Source: Kribbella catacumbae DSM 19601 (GTDB taxonomy: Bacteria; Actinomycetota; Actinomycetes; Propionibacteriales; Kribbellaceae). From it: a stretch of DNA of 64,000 nucleotides. Location: positions 62,160-126,159 of the forward strand of contig NZ_AQUZ01000002.1 of NCBI RefSeq assembly GCF_000372465.1, written 5' to 3'. The position numbers were made by a program, and so were the translations under genes. Shown here piece after piece: positions 1 to 8,503 of this stretch. Every line of letters starts with the position of its first letter. The first letter of the stretch is position 1. The notes under the pieces are model-generated. The model was given only the letters and a program-made list of their open reading frames with translations, had not been told where the DNA came from and did no database searches.

Positions 1-1
1 C

Positions 2-286
2 GAGCACTATGCCCAGTTCCTCAACGGCGACCGAACGATCGGTGCCCTCGGCATCTGGGTGCACGTGTCCGCCCCACTGGGCCATCTGGGCCATGGCATC
101 CAGTGGACGCTGGAGATCCGGGTTGCTAAGCCCGTCTGGATCTATCCGGGCATGACGTTCGGAAAGCTCGTCTTCCTGCGGACCTTCGGTCGGGCCGCCA
201 GCTACCAAAACCATGGGCTGAAGTACGCCGCCACCAGTGGCATCGACACCTCCCGCCTCTACGAGGAGATCGGCACCGGCCGATGA
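2..286 (+). CDS. C-terminal part of a dCTP deaminase/dUTPase-fold protein, cut by the window edge
   Basis: The frame is open from base 2 to a TGA at 284-286, so only the last ~94 residues are visible. The segment HVSAPLGHLGHGIQWTLEI followed by PGM-x-FGKLVF resembles the jelly-roll core of the dCTP deaminase/dUTPase superfamily, whose members deaminate dCTP or hydrolyse dUTP in pyrimidine nucleotide metabolism. The N-terminal part is outside the window, so the exact activity cannot be judged. Its TGA overlaps the ATG of the following glycosyltransferase (ATGA), which suggests translational coupling. The superfamily call is fairly safe; the substrate is not. Confidence 0.65.
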   Translation, partial: EHYAQFLNGDRTIGALGIWVHVSAPLGHLGHGIQWTLEIRVAKPVWIYPGMTFGKLVFLRTFGRAASYQNHGLKYAATSGIDTSRLYEEIGTGR

Positions 287-1410
287 CACCTGCAACGACC
301 GATCCGACGCCGTACGTCGCGACCTGTCTCGATCTGCCCGCCGGCAGCCCCGGTGGAAGCGTCGAGCTGTTCCTCGACATCTACACCGGCCCCTCACCGC
401 TGATCCGCGCCGATGCCTTCATGCTCGCCCCCGGCACAGGCAGCCCGCAGGTACCTGGCCTGAGCCAGCTGACCGTGGCAGGCAAGTGCCTCGAAGGGCC
501 TGAGTTTCGGCGGTACGTCGACCGGCTGCGACAGGGTCTGGCCGAGCGGATCGACCCGGGCAAGATCGACATCGTCCACCTGCAGCACCTGGCCTTCGGA
601 GGCACGCCGGCACTCTGCGCGGTGCTGCCTGACCATCCCCAGATCGCCTTGGTGCACGGCACCGATCTGTTGTTCGCCCAGACCCATCCCGACCAGCTGC
701 AGGTGCTGCGCGACACGGCGCAGCACGCGAGCGCGATCGTCGTACCGACCGCGGCGATGGCCGACCGGCTCGTGGGACTGGCACCCGGTACCGACCGGGC
801 GAAGATCCACCAGATTGCCTGGGGCATCCCGGACCATCTCCACGCCCAGACGCCGCCGTCCACGCAGCGACCCGTCGACGAACTGCGGCTCCTGTACGCC
901 GGGCGGCTCACGAGCGAGAAAGGTGGGGACAACCTCATCCGTGTCCTGGCAGGAGTCGGCGGCATCCACCTCAGCATCGCCGCACCAGAAGGTGAGTTCG
1001 ACGCGCTCGCTCCGGGACTGGACAGATCCGGGGTCCCGTTCAGCTATCTGGGCTGGCTCGACCGCCGCCGGCTCTGGGAGATCTTCGCCGACTACGACGT
1101 ACTGCTGATGCCGTCGACCACCTTGGAGGCGATGGGCCTGGTCGCGCTGGAAGCGCAGGCGTGCGGGCTGCCAGTCATCTACCAGCCCGTCCCTGGGCTG
1201 ATCGATGCGCTCGGTGATTCTGCGCTCGCCACGGACTTCACCGACGCGGCCTCGGTGACCAAAGTGATCGACCGTTTCAAGGCGTCGGCTGCGTTGCGCG
1301 CCGAGCTACGCGACCACGGTCGGGCGAATGCCGCCAGGTATCCGTTGTCTCGCACAGCGGCGGCACTTGCTGAGCTCGGTCGCCAGCTGACTAGTTCCTG
1401 CGGCACATGA
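283..1410 (+). CDS. GT4-type glycosyltransferase
   Basis: This 375-residue protein has the two Rossmann-like halves of a GT-B glycosyltransferase. The N-terminal half carries VHLQHLAFGG and LVHGTDLLFAQ, typical of acceptor domains. The C-terminal half has LLYAGRLTSEKGGDNL, the usual family 4 motif around the donor-binding lysine, and later LMPSTTLEAMGLVALEAQAC, where the E-x7-E pair contacts the nucleotide-sugar. It probably transfers a sugar from an NDP-sugar in the cytoplasm; donor and acceptor are unknown. The ATG at 283 overlaps the previous stop codon, so the two genes are probably co-translated. Confidence 0.88.
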   Translation: MTPATTDPTPYVATCLDLPAGSPGGSVELFLDIYTGPSPLIRADAFMLAPGTGSPQVPGLSQLTVAGKCLEGPEFRRYVDRLRQGLAERIDPGKIDIVHLQHLAFGGTPALCAVLPDHPQIALVHGTDLLFAQTHPDQLQVLRDTAQHASAIVVPTAAMADRLVGLAPGTDRAKIHQIAWGIPDHLHAQTPPSTQRPVDELRLLYAGRLTSEKGGDNLIRVLAGVGGIHLSIAAPEGEFDALAPGLDRSGVPFSYLGWLDRRRLWEIFADYDVLLMPSTTLEAMGLVALEAQACGLPVIYQPVPGLIDALGDSALATDFTDAASVTKVIDRFKASAALRAELRDHGRANAARYPLSRTAAALAELGRQLTSSCGT

Positions 1411-1438
1411 CCGCGCCAGATCAGGGATCGAGGACAAG

Positions 1439-1669
1439 GTGAACCGGAAGCGGATGACCGGCGCGGAGCGCGCCATTGCCTCTGCCGAAGATCCGGATGG
1501 CTACTTCGCCATGTGCCAGGCCGAGAGCCGGGCCGCGGCCTTGGCAGAGGTGCGTGCCATGGACCGCAGATGGGCGCGGCACCAGCGGGCTGTTGTTCTC
1601 CGTGTACTGGGTCTTCGGGCGTTGTGGCGGCTTGTTCAACGGATCACGCGCGGCTCCGGGCCCAGCTAG
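1439..1669 (+). CDS. Small basic hypothetical protein
   Basis: A 76-residue protein beginning with GTG at 1439, preceded by AGGACAAG as a plausible ribosome binding site. It is rich in Arg and Ala and probably helical (an AESRAAALAEVRAMDRRWAR segment). There is no signal peptide or clear membrane helix. It lies 28 bases after the glycosyltransferase on the same strand, so it may be the last gene of that operon. I do not recognise the family; the call rests on start signals and position. Confidence 0.45.
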   Translation: MNRKRMTGAERAIASAEDPDGYFAMCQAESRAAALAEVRAMDRRWARHQRAVVLRVLGLRALWRLVQRITRGSGPS

Positions 1670-1767
1670 GAGAAGGGTCTTCTCGGCCGGTGAGGCCGTA
1701 GCAAGTGAAGCTGTCTCAGTCATTAGGGTGATCGCGTGCGATCACCCACTGCGGATAGGACACCTGC

Positions 1768-2805
1768 ATGTTCAGCACTGACCGCGTCGAGGAGCTTCTC
1801 GAGGCCGGCTATCGCGACCAAGCCTATCCTGGTGCGGTCTGGAGCGTAGGTGGCCTGGACGGTGTCCGGAGCGCAGGAGTGGTCGGCGTACTGGATCCCG
1901 CGCAACCGGACAACCCGATGCTGCCCGACACGGTCTTCGACGTAGCCAGCCTGACGAAAGTTCTCGCGGTGTGGGCGTCTATCGGTGTGCAGGTCACGGC
2001 AGGACGACTGCGGCTTGACCAGCGGCTCGACGGGTTCTGGCCCGAGGTCACAGGGCGCCCGCTCGGCCAGGTGACGGCCCATCAGCTCCTGACCCATTCA
2101 GCGGGGCTTCCGCTGCGGGCAAACCTGAAGAACCTGTACGGCACCGACCCCGCGGCAATCAGGGTCGGTGTCTTGGCCGAGGCACTGCAGAGGCCGCCAG
2201 GCGAAGCAGTGGACTATACGGATCGCGCCGCGTTGGTTCTCGGATACCTAGTCGAGTACTTGTCGGGGCAACCACTCGATCGTCTCGTAGCGGACCGGGT
2301 CTGGGATCCGCTCGGAATGGACTCCACGCGGTTCGGGCCGCTTCCGGCCGAGATCGCGGCGCGTTGTGCACCGACCGAGTTCGACGCTGATGCTGGCGTC
2401 CGGATCAAGGGAACGCCTCACGACTACTCCGCTCGGCTGCTCGGTGTCTGCGGCATCGCAGGCGCCTTCTCGACCGCCGCGGACCTGGGCCGATTCCTGC
2501 AGTACATGCTGCAGGCAACCAGTATCCCGGTCGCCAGCTTCGGCGCCGGGTGGGTGACCGCGTCGCTGTCGGTCCAGACCGGCGACCTCGCTCCGCCGCG
2601 TGGTCTGTTCTGGCAGCCGGCACCCGGCAGCGCCCCGGAACACGATGTCTGGGTGCACTATGGCTTCACCGGTACAGCAATGTGGATCTCGCCCTCGCTC
2701 GGCCGCTGGGCAACACTGCTGACGAACAAGCTGTACTACACACGCAACCGCGACCCGCTCATGGGGATTCGCGATCAATTCCGCGAAATCGCCTTCGTAC
2801 GATGA
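1768..2805 (+). CDS. Serine beta-lactamase-like hydrolase (class C/DD-peptidase family)
   Basis: This 345-residue protein has the catalytic motifs of the beta-lactamase/DD-peptidase fold: S-L-T-K (in VASLTKVLAVWA, the nucleophile serine and general-base lysine), Y-T-D as the YxN-type motif, and H-Y-G in place of the KTG/HxG triad. The length is normal for stand-alone esterase, peptidase or beta-lactamase-like members. I see no N-terminal signal sequence, so a cytoplasmic esterase or amidase is as likely as a drug-degrading enzyme. ATG 1768 is preceded by ATAGGA at a suitable distance. Confidence 0.85.
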   Translation: MFSTDRVEELLEAGYRDQAYPGAVWSVGGLDGVRSAGVVGVLDPAQPDNPMLPDTVFDVASLTKVLAVWASIGVQVTAGRLRLDQRLDGFWPEVTGRPLGQVTAHQLLTHSAGLPLRANLKNLYGTDPAAIRVGVLAEALQRPPGEAVDYTDRAALVLGYLVEYLSGQPLDRLVADRVWDPLGMDSTRFGPLPAEIAARCAPTEFDADAGVRIKGTPHDYSARLLGVCGIAGAFSTAADLGRFLQYMLQATSIPVASFGAGWVTASLSVQTGDLAPPRGLFWQPAPGSAPEHDVWVHYGFTGTAMWISPSLGRWATLLTNKLYYTRNRDPLMGIRDQFREIAFVR

Positions 2806-2999
2806 GCACGCTAGCTGCGACGGCGGCACCTTGTACAAAAGGGATCTCCGGATCTCGTCGCAGGGGTCGTCCGGAGTGTGGCGGCCGCCAATGGCGGTGC
2901 AGTGCAACTGGATCAGCCTGCGCTTCTTCGCAGCGGCGGGGCGGGTGAGCGGGCGACACGGGGCATCCATCGAGTGAACCGAGACGGGTCCCCGTGCCG

Positions 3000-3338
3000 A
3001 TGAAGACTAGCGAACTGCGGGCCGAACTCGCGCGTCGCGCGGAGCTGGACCAGGAAGCCCGCAGCGCGGTGGCCGGCTGGTCAGACGACCCTCGAGTGGT
3101 GGGCGTGCTCCAAGAAGTAGACACCGACAACACTCGCTGGCTCCTTGAGGTCGTCACTGAGTCGGGCTGGCCGCAGATTTCCGAGGTCGGTGAGGAAGCG
3201 GCCTCCAACGCATGGCTGTTGGCGCAGCACGCGGACTTGCAGCCGGAGCATCAGCGCATGTTTCACCAGGGGATGGAAGCGGCCATGGCGGCGGGGGAAG
3301 CCGTCCCTGAACTGTTCGCCTATCTAGACGGCCTCTGA
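3000..3338 (+). pseudogene. N-terminal half of an interrupted DUF6624 gene
   Basis: The 112-residue frame (ATG 3000; GTG 2994 also possible) carries the DUF6624 signature, notably SEVGEEAASNAWLLAQHAD and FHQGMEAAMAAGE, and stops right after ELFAYLDGL. As I know the family, members continue for some 60 more residues through a QLYGTQ motif. Exactly that missing half is found in the same orientation at 7483-7684. The gene thus looks split by the intervening ~4.1 kb. A truncated but functional protein cannot be excluded. Confidence 0.65.
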
Positions 3339-3355
3339 CAGACCTGGGCGAAGAC

Positions 3356-3387
3356 TTGCATCTGATACCTAGGTACAGGTTTACAGT
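3356..3387 (+). promoter_or_regulatory. MerR-type promoter/operator with an over-long spacer; probably leaderless mRNA
   Basis: A -35 box TTGCAT (3356-3361) is followed after 19-20 bases by TTACAG/TACAGT as -10. The spacer contains the perfect palindrome TACCTAGGTA at 3366-3375. A stretched 19-20 base spacer with a central dyad is the classic arrangement for MerR-family activators, and a MerR gene lies just downstream. The -10 ends only 6-7 bases before the ATG at 3394, so the transcript is likely leaderless. Confidence 0.75.
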
Positions 3388-3393
3388 CGAAAC

Positions 3394-3753
3394 ATGACCA
3401 CAGAACCTCTCACCCTGTCTCAGGCCGACGACTGGGTCCCGCAGGCGTGCACACTTCCGACGGCCGAGCAGCCGCTGCGCATCGCCGAGTTCGACGACTT
3501 GTTCGCGACCAGCCTTCACGGTCTGGAACGAGTGGCGTCGACCCGGCTGCAGCTGCGCCTGGACGCCCGGACCGAGGCGACCACGCGGGATCTGACCGCC
3601 CGAGAGACGGGCTGCTGCTCGTTCTTCACCTTCGACTATGCCCCAGGCGCCGGTGGGGAGCTCCTGCTGGACGTGTCCGTGCCGCCCGCACACGTCGCCG
3701 TGCTCGACGCCCTGGCAGTTCGGGCGGCCGCGACCGCGGGACTGACACAGTGA
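3394..3753 (+). CDS. Hypothetical cysteine-pair protein of a MerR-linked metal operon
   Basis: A 119-residue cytoplasmic protein with no recognised domain. The notable feature is ETGCCSFFTF in the middle, a vicinal Cys pair that could bind a soft metal. It is the first gene after the MerR-type promoter and its TGA overlaps the GTG of the MerR gene, so it is translationally coupled to the regulator. By context it belongs to a mercury- or thiophilic-metal response. The function is inferred from neighbours only. Confidence 0.7.
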   Translation: MTTEPLTLSQADDWVPQACTLPTAEQPLRIAEFDDLFATSLHGLERVASTRLQLRLDARTEATTRDLTARETGCCSFFTFDYAPGAGGELLLDVSVPPAHVAVLDALAVRAAATAGLTQ

Positions 3754-4238
3754 CCGCAACTGGCCTGCGCAGCGGCCAAGTCGCCGACGCTGCAGGCGTG
3801 AACCTGCAGACACTGCGGTACTACGAGCGCCGTGGCCTGCTGTCCGAACCCGACCGCAGCCCAGGTGGTCACCGCCTCTACTCGCCGGAAACGGTGACGG
3901 TGCTGCGAGTGATCAAGGCCGCCCAGCGGCTCGGGTTCACCCTGGAGGAGATCTCCGACCTGCTCGAAGCAGGCCGTCACCGGCACGGCCAGAATCCCGA
4001 CGCAGGATTGCAGGCGCGGGCCAAAGAAAAGCTTGACGATGTCGAGGCCAAGATCGCCGACCTGACCGTGATCGCAGCATCGCTGCAGTCCGCTCTCGAC
4101 GCCGGCTGCGACGACCTGATCGACTGCGCCCACAGCCCCACCTGCCCGCTGCCGTTCGCCGACCTGGCCTCCGACTCGCCATCCATCACGGTTCTGCCGC
4201 TGGCCGAAGGGCTGGTGAGCAACCGTGGCTGCTGCTGA
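3750..4238 (+). CDS. MerR-family transcriptional regulator, probably metal-responsive
   Basis: The 162-residue protein starts with GTG at 3750 (overlapping the previous stop) and opens with the MerR winged-helix: SGQVADAAGVNLQTLRYYER, then GLL and PGGHRLYSPE. A long dimerisation helix follows. The C-terminal part carries cysteines in a C-x5-C arrangement (IDCAHSPTCPLP) plus a terminal CC, in the region where metal-sensing MerR proteins place ligands. It most likely binds the dyad at 3366-3375 and activates its own operon. Mercury is the best guess because a MerT-like gene follows; other soft metals are possible. Confidence 0.9.
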   Translation: MTATGLRSGQVADAAGVNLQTLRYYERRGLLSEPDRSPGGHRLYSPETVTVLRVIKAAQRLGFTLEEISDLLEAGRHRHGQNPDAGLQARAKEKLDDVEAKIADLTVIAASLQSALDAGCDDLIDCAHSPTCPLPFADLASDSPSITVLPLAEGLVSNRGCC

Positions 4239-4563
4239 ACGCACCAAGGTGTCCAAAACCACCAAGCCCTGGCGGCTGGTCGGTGCGGGTGGTCTCGCGA
4301 TCGGCGCCTGCGCGGTCTGCTGCGCCGGCCCAGTTCTGGCCGTCCTCGGCGGCCTATCGATCGCTTCGCTGGCAGGGGCCGTCTGGATCCCGGCACTGGC
4401 CGTCATCGCGGTGATCACACTGGCGGGGACGGTCTGGGTGCTGCGGAAGCGTCGACGTGCCACCTGCGCCACGCCGACCGAACCAGTCGACCTCGGCATG
4501 CCGGCAATGTCTGCACCGCCCCAGCCGAACCGAGATGCTGACACGCCACTGGATACCTTCTGA
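4225..4563 (+). CDS. MerT-like small membrane protein, putative metal transporter
   Basis: This 112-residue protein has two hydrophobic helices (roughly residues 20-45 and 50-72). A CAVCCAGP motif sits in the first helix, matching the paired cysteines followed by GP in MerT-type mercuric ion transporters. The second half is a short hydrophilic tail. It starts with GTG 4225 inside the end of the merR-like gene, so it is translationally coupled. It would move Hg(II) or a similar ion across the membrane. No mercuric reductase is present nearby, so the detoxification route is incomplete here. Confidence 0.7.
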   Translation: MAAAERTKVSKTTKPWRLVGAGGLAIGACAVCCAGPVLAVLGGLSIASLAGAVWIPALAVIAVITLAGTVWVLRKRRRATCATPTEPVDLGMPAMSAPPQPNRDADTPLDTF

Positions 4564-4566
4564 CCC

Positions 4567-4905
4567 ATGACGATCGTCAAGTCCATCGCGCTGTTCGTAA
4601 TAGCCGCCATCGCCGAGATCGGTGGCGCCTGGTTGATCTGGCAAGGCTGGCGTGAACACCGCGGCCTGTTGTGGATCGCCGGCGGCATCCTTGCTCTGGG
4701 CGCCTACGGCTTCGTGGCGACGTTCCAGCCCGATCCGAACTTCGGCCGGATCCTGGCCGCCTACGGCGGCGTCTTCGTCGCCGGTTCTCTGGCCTGGGGC
4801 ATGCTTGTCGACGGATTCCGCCCCGACCGTTGGGACCTGGCCGGCGCCGCGATCTGCCTGATCGGGGTCGTCGTGATCATGTATGCCCCCCGGAGCGTCT
4901 CGTGA
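4567..4905 (+). CDS. YnfA-family inner membrane protein
   Basis: A 112-residue protein of four membrane helices with the YnfA family pattern: [17 protein letters not shown] at the start and a region around [14 protein letters not shown], ending with a helix and VVIMYAPR. YnfA proteins belong to the small multidrug resistance-like group; substrates are poorly defined. It begins three bases after the MerT-like gene, and its TGA overlaps the GTG of the next gene. It therefore sits within the MerR-controlled operon. Family assignment is confident, transport role inferred. Confidence 0.88.
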   Translation: MTIVKSIALFVIAAIAEIGGAWLIWQGWREHRGLLWIAGGILALGAYGFVATFQPDPNFGRILAAYGGVFVAGSLAWGMLVDGFRPDRWDLAGAAICLIGVVVIMYAPRSVS

Positions 4906-5339
4906 GCACGCCGGCCGACCTCGCGGCGAACAAAGCCATCGTGCATCGCCTGGTCGACGAAGTGCTCAACGGCGGCCACCTCGACGTGATCGACGACCTC
5001 TACACACCCGACCAGGCCGCGGCGGCCCGGGAGTGGATCACACCGTTCCGGGCGTCGTTCCCCGACGTCCACATGGACGCCGTCGAACTCCTCGCCGAAG
5101 GCGACATCGTGATCGGGCGATTCACCTGCACCGCCACCCACACCGGCACCTGGCTAGGGCACCGGCCCACCGGACGCCGGTTCGTCGCCGTCGACGAGGT
5201 CAACCGCTACCGGATCCGCGACGGCCGCATCGCCGAGTCGTGGGCACTCGAGGACAACCTCGACAGACTCTCCCAACTCGGTCTACTGCCCACCAGCCCC
5301 GGGCCCGATCAACAGATCACTCGTGACGCCACACCTTGA
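4902..5339 (+). CDS. SnoaL-like NTF2-fold protein (putative ester cyclase)
   Basis: The 145-residue protein begins with GTG at 4902, overlapping the YnfA stop. It has the SnoaL/ester cyclase pattern: [20 protein letters not shown] at the start, [19 protein letters not shown] and [11 protein letters not shown]. These are cone-shaped NTF2-like folds that may act as polyketide cyclases, hydratases or isomerases; most genomic members have unknown substrates. It is the last gene of the five-gene run from 3394 and overlaps the end of the convergent exporter gene by 23 bases. Confidence 0.82.
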   Translation: MSTPADLAANKAIVHRLVDEVLNGGHLDVIDDLYTPDQAAAAREWITPFRASFPDVHMDAVELLAEGDIVIGRFTCTATHTGTWLGHRPTGRRFVAVDEVNRYRIRDGRIAESWALEDNLDRLSQLGLLPTSPGPDQQITRDATP

Positions 5340-6144
5340 CCGACGACGCCAGCAAGAGCACCACGAGCAGCGGAACGATCACCACGCTCGGAACCACTCC
5401 TAACAGCAATCCTCCAAGCAGGGTTCCCGTCACGGAACCGGCAGTCATCGACAGCACGAAGCCTCTGTTCTGGCGCAAGATCTGGAAGCTCGCGTCCTGG
5501 GAGTAGCGGGCAAAGGCGACCAGCATCGTCGGCAACGAAACCGCCAAGGACAAGCTCCCGGCGAGCTTGATGTCGATGCCGTACAGCAACACGATCGTCG
5601 GGATCAGCAACTCCCCGCCGGCCACGCCCATCAGTGCCGCCACCACCCCGATCACAACCCCGGCGACCAGCCCCCCAACCAGCCGGACCACCCCGGGAAG
5701 GTCCAGCGTCCCGACCGGGCCGAGATGCGACGCCGCCAGAGCAGCAGCAATGACCACCAACAAGGCCCCGAGAACCTTGTACAGGGTTGCCGACCGCATC
5801 TTCGTGGCCCATGTCGCACCCACCCAGGCACCGACGAGGCTGCCCGCCAGCAGGTTCAGCACCACTGCCCACTCCGAAGCAACGTCCGCGATCGGGACCG
5901 CCAGCAGGCGCGCAGGGATCGCGGTGAGAACCACGATCAGGCTCATCGCCTTGTTCACGATCACAGCCTGCAAAGCTATGAACCCGAACAATCCGATCAG
6001 CAACGGCAGTCGGAACTCGGCCCCACCGAGCCCGATCATGCCGCCTAGCAGCCCTACGGCCGCGCCAGCCGAAAAGGCCAACGGCAGAGAACGGACGCCC
6101 CTGACCGGCTCCGTAGCCCGGACACCCCGCTCGACCATCGCCAC
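5317..6144 (-). CDS. TauE/SafE-family membrane permease (275 aa)
   Basis: A 275-residue protein with about eight hydrophobic segments. Both TauE/SafE repeats are visible: AAVGLLGGMIGLGGAEFRLP near the N-terminus and AALMGVAGGELLIP in the second half. These proteins export sulfite, sulfoacetate or related sulfur anions. It lies head to head with the YkvA gene across a 139-base intergenic region, and its 3' end overlaps the SnoaL-like gene on the other strand. A second, dissimilar TauE/SafE gene follows at 6717. Confidence 0.88.
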   Translation of the reverse strand: MAMVERGVRATEPVRGVRSLPLAFSAGAAVGLLGGMIGLGGAEFRLPLLIGLFGFIALQAVIVNKAMSLIVVLTAIPARLLAVPIADVASEWAVVLNLLAGSLVGAWVGATWATKMRSATLYKVLGALLVVIAAALAASHLGPVGTLDLPGVVRLVGGLVAGVVIGVVAALMGVAGGELLIPTIVLLYGIDIKLAGSLSLAVSLPTMLVAFARYSQDASFQILRQNRGFVLSMTAGSVTGTLLGGLLLGVVPSVVIVPLLVVLLLASSVKVWRHE

Positions 6145-6230
6145 ACCCCAAGCTCGATCCGTCGAGCGTCACACTAGACGACCCCGACCCACACCCAGCA
6201 GCTCATCCTCCCGCCCAGGTGCCGACCAAA

Positions 6231-6266
6231 CTTGACGAGTTCAGTGAAAGGGTCGTCGACTGAACC
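6231..6266 (+). promoter_or_regulatory. Dyad with -35-like element upstream of the YkvA gene
   Basis: CTTGAC (6231-6236) looks like a -35 box. Immediately after it TTCAGT (6240-6245) pairs with ACTGAA (6259-6264) across 13 bases. The block CTTGAC-N2-GTTCAGTGAA recurs almost unchanged at 7466-7483, on the far side of the next two genes. It may be an operator or a recombination scar. Confidence 0.4.
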
Positions 6267-6283
6267 ACGAAAAGGAGCCGGAC

Positions 6284-6694
<411 letters not shown>

Positions 6695-6716
6695 TCTCCC
6701 GCGGCTCGGTCTCGTG

Positions 6717-7442
6717 ATGCCTGACTGGTGGCAGGCGGTGCTGGTGTTGGCGGCGGCATTTGGGACCACGTTGCTGTCGGCGGTCGCGGGCTTCGGTGGC
6801 GCGGTGCTGTTACTGCCGATCTTCGTCGCCGTGTTCGGCCCTCGCGACGCCGTCGCCGTCCTCACCATCACCCAGCTCGTCAGCAACGGCAGCCGTGTCT
6901 GGTTCAACCGGCACGACGTCGACCGCCGCCTGGTCTCGATCTTCGCCGCCGGCGCGATCCCGGCCGCCGTCGTCGGGGCGCTGCTGTTGACCCGTGCTCC
7001 GGTTCCCGCGCTCACTCGCGGGATCGGGGTCTTCCTGCTCGCCATGGTCGCCTGGCGCCGACTCCGCCCGAGAGCTGCCATGGTCGGCGATCGTGGGTTC
7101 GCTGCCATCGGAGCTGCCTCGGGCTTCGGCTCGGCACTCGTCGGCAGCGTCGGGCCGATCGTCGCGCCGTTCTTCCTTGCCCGCGGACTCGTCCGCGGTG
7201 CCTACATCGGCACCGAGGCCGCCTCCGCGGTCGTCATGCACCTGACCAAACTCGTCGTGTTCGGCGCCGCAGCCCTCCTGACATGGCGCACTGGCTTGAT
7301 CGGCCTGGCTCTCGTTCCCGCAGCCACAGCGGGAGCCTGGGCAGGTAAGGAGGTCCTCGACCGCCTCCCCACCGCCGTGTTCACCGGCCTCGTGGAGGCA
7401 GGACTGGTCGTGGCAGGGATCCTCCTGCTGCTCACCGGTTGA
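6717..7442 (+). CDS. Second TauE/SafE-family permease
   Basis: About 241 residues and roughly eight hydrophobic segments. The first repeat is visible as LLSAVAGFGGAVLLLPIF and the second as GAASGFGSALVGSVGPI. GTG 6714 and ATG 6717 are both possible starts. The protein differs strongly from the TauE/SafE protein at 5317-6144, so this is not a recent duplication. Substrate is probably an organic or inorganic sulfur anion. It ends about 24 bases before the repeat at 7466 and the DUF6624 C-terminal fragment. Confidence 0.85.
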   Translation: MPDWWQAVLVLAAAFGTTLLSAVAGFGGAVLLLPIFVAVFGPRDAVAVLTITQLVSNGSRVWFNRHDVDRRLVSIFAAGAIPAAVVGALLLTRAPVPALTRGIGVFLLAMVAWRRLRPRAAMVGDRGFAAIGAASGFGSALVGSVGPIVAPFFLARGLVRGAYIGTEAASAVVMHLTKLVVFGAAALLTWRTGLIGLALVPAATAGAWAGKEVLDRLPTAVFTGLVEAGLVVAGILLLLTG

Positions 7443-7465
7443 TAGCCCCGCCATCTCCGACCGGG

Positions 7466-7483
7466 CTTGACTTGTTCAGTGAA
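7466..7483 (+). repeat. Second copy of the CTTGAC-N2-GTTCAGTGAA repeat
   Basis: Sixteen of 18 bases are identical to 6231-6248 (only the two central bases differ), in the same orientation. The two copies bracket the YkvA and second TauE/SafE genes, and this copy touches the start of the DUF6624 C-terminal fragment. It could mark a duplication or recombination junction. Confidence 0.5.
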
Positions 7484-7684
7484 GCCAGGCTCAGCTGTAC
7501 GGAACACAGTTCACTGTTCGCGGCCAGGTCCTCGAAGTAGAACCGATCGAGGATCCTGACGGTTTGGCGGCGCGGCGGGCAGCGATGGGTATGGAGCCGT
7601 TCGAGGAGAACGAGGCGAGGGTGCGTGAGATCTGGAAGCGCGACCGCGCCGCGGATACGGCCGGTCCTGTCGGCGCCCCAGACT
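7483..7684 (+). pseudogene. C-terminal half of the interrupted DUF6624 gene
   Basis: The frame opens right after an in-frame TGA (7480-7482) and has no usable start codon near its beginning. It reads QLYGTQFTVRG, then VEPIEDPDGLAARRAAMG and EPFEENEARVREIW before a TGA at 7682-7684. This is the conserved C-terminal part of DUF6624 proteins and complements the N-terminal half at 3000-3338 without obvious overlap. Together they suggest one ancestral gene broken by insertion of the 3.34-7.48 kb segment. Confidence 0.65.
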
Positions 7685-7780
7685 GAGCCTCGCTGGGTGC
7701 CACAGCTGCCAGTTGACGCGTTCGGCCTGTCTCAGCTGATGGGCGAGGCAGCGTTGGGAAGCCGGGGGGAGCGGCTGGGG

Positions 7781-7960
7781 CTAGGTCAGGATCCGGTGGG
7801 TGTAGCCCGCCTTGACGAGGCGGGCGTAGGCCTCGCCTGGTGTGGCGTCGGTTGCGGAATTGCGAAACCTCGCTCGGCGTAGAGCGTGATCCGCTGGGTC
7901 TCGCCCACGAGCATGTTGAGGACGCGGTCGGCGTCAGTGACGTACTCCTCGAGCGGGAGT
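7781..7960 (-). pseudogene. Frameshifted remnant of an unrecognised gene
   Basis: On the minus strand one frame reads EEYVTDADRVLNMLVGETQ and continues to ITLYAERGF. About there the reading frame changes, and a neighbouring frame reads SATDATPGEAYARLVKAG to HRILT and a TAG at 7781-7783. Both halves look like coding sequence, and one indel near 7880 would join them. No start codon context is visible at the 5' end. I do not recognise the family. The area 7685-8033 otherwise holds no gene. Confidence 0.35.
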
Positions 7961-8033
7961 TACTGTGAGGTGCAGACTGGTTCGACTTCGCGTCGCGGCG
8001 GAAGGCGATCCATGCGTCAGTGAGCCCGATCCG

Positions 8034-8474
8034 TCAGGTGCTGATGAACAGTGGCCGGTTGAATCGCGGCTCCTTGCGATGCAGGTACTTCGTCCAGCCC
8101 AGACTGGTCCAAAACCGATCCGCGTCCTCTGACAGCGCCGCGAAGGTCCGGCCAGGGTAGGCGGCCATCAACAGTTTCACGACGTCGGATCCGTGGCCGG
8201 ACCTCCGCAAGTCCTCGCGGACCTCAAGAAACTCGATCTCTGCGAAGCCCTCAATAGGCGCCTCTACGCCGTATGAACGACCTACCGTGGACATGGGCTC
8301 GAGCTCGATTCTGGCCACCTCGCCATCTGACTCATCGCTGGCCGCGAACCACATGGTCGCCTTGTCGGTGAGCTCTCGCGAGTACCACCAATGCTCGGTG
8401 AAACCAGCCACGTCATCGAATGGAGGATTTATCCCACTCCCCGAAATTTCACGCCGCACAAGCCTTAATGCCAT
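8034..8474 (-). CDS. GNAT-family N-acetyltransferase
   Basis: A 146-residue protein with the GNAT core: the strand EIEFLEVREDLRRSGHGSDV contains the V-x5-R-x-G-x-G variant of motif A that binds acetyl-CoA pyrophosphate, followed by the helix VVKLLMAAYPG. The C-terminal ALSEDADRFWTSLGWTKY fits the usual motif B. Substrate unknown. It is transcribed away from the repaired region and ends at 8034, 30 bases before the tail-to-tail decayed area. Good family match, no specific role. Confidence 0.82.
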   Translation of the reverse strand: MALRLVRREISGSGINPPFDDVAGFTEHWWYSRELTDKATMWFAASDESDGEVARIELEPMSTVGRSYGVEAPIEGFAEIEFLEVREDLRRSGHGSDVVKLLMAAYPGRTFAALSEDADRFWTSLGWTKYLHRKEPRFNRPLFIST

Positions 8475-8503
8475 TGCTGAAGTGTCTCACTAGAACCGGT
8501 CGA

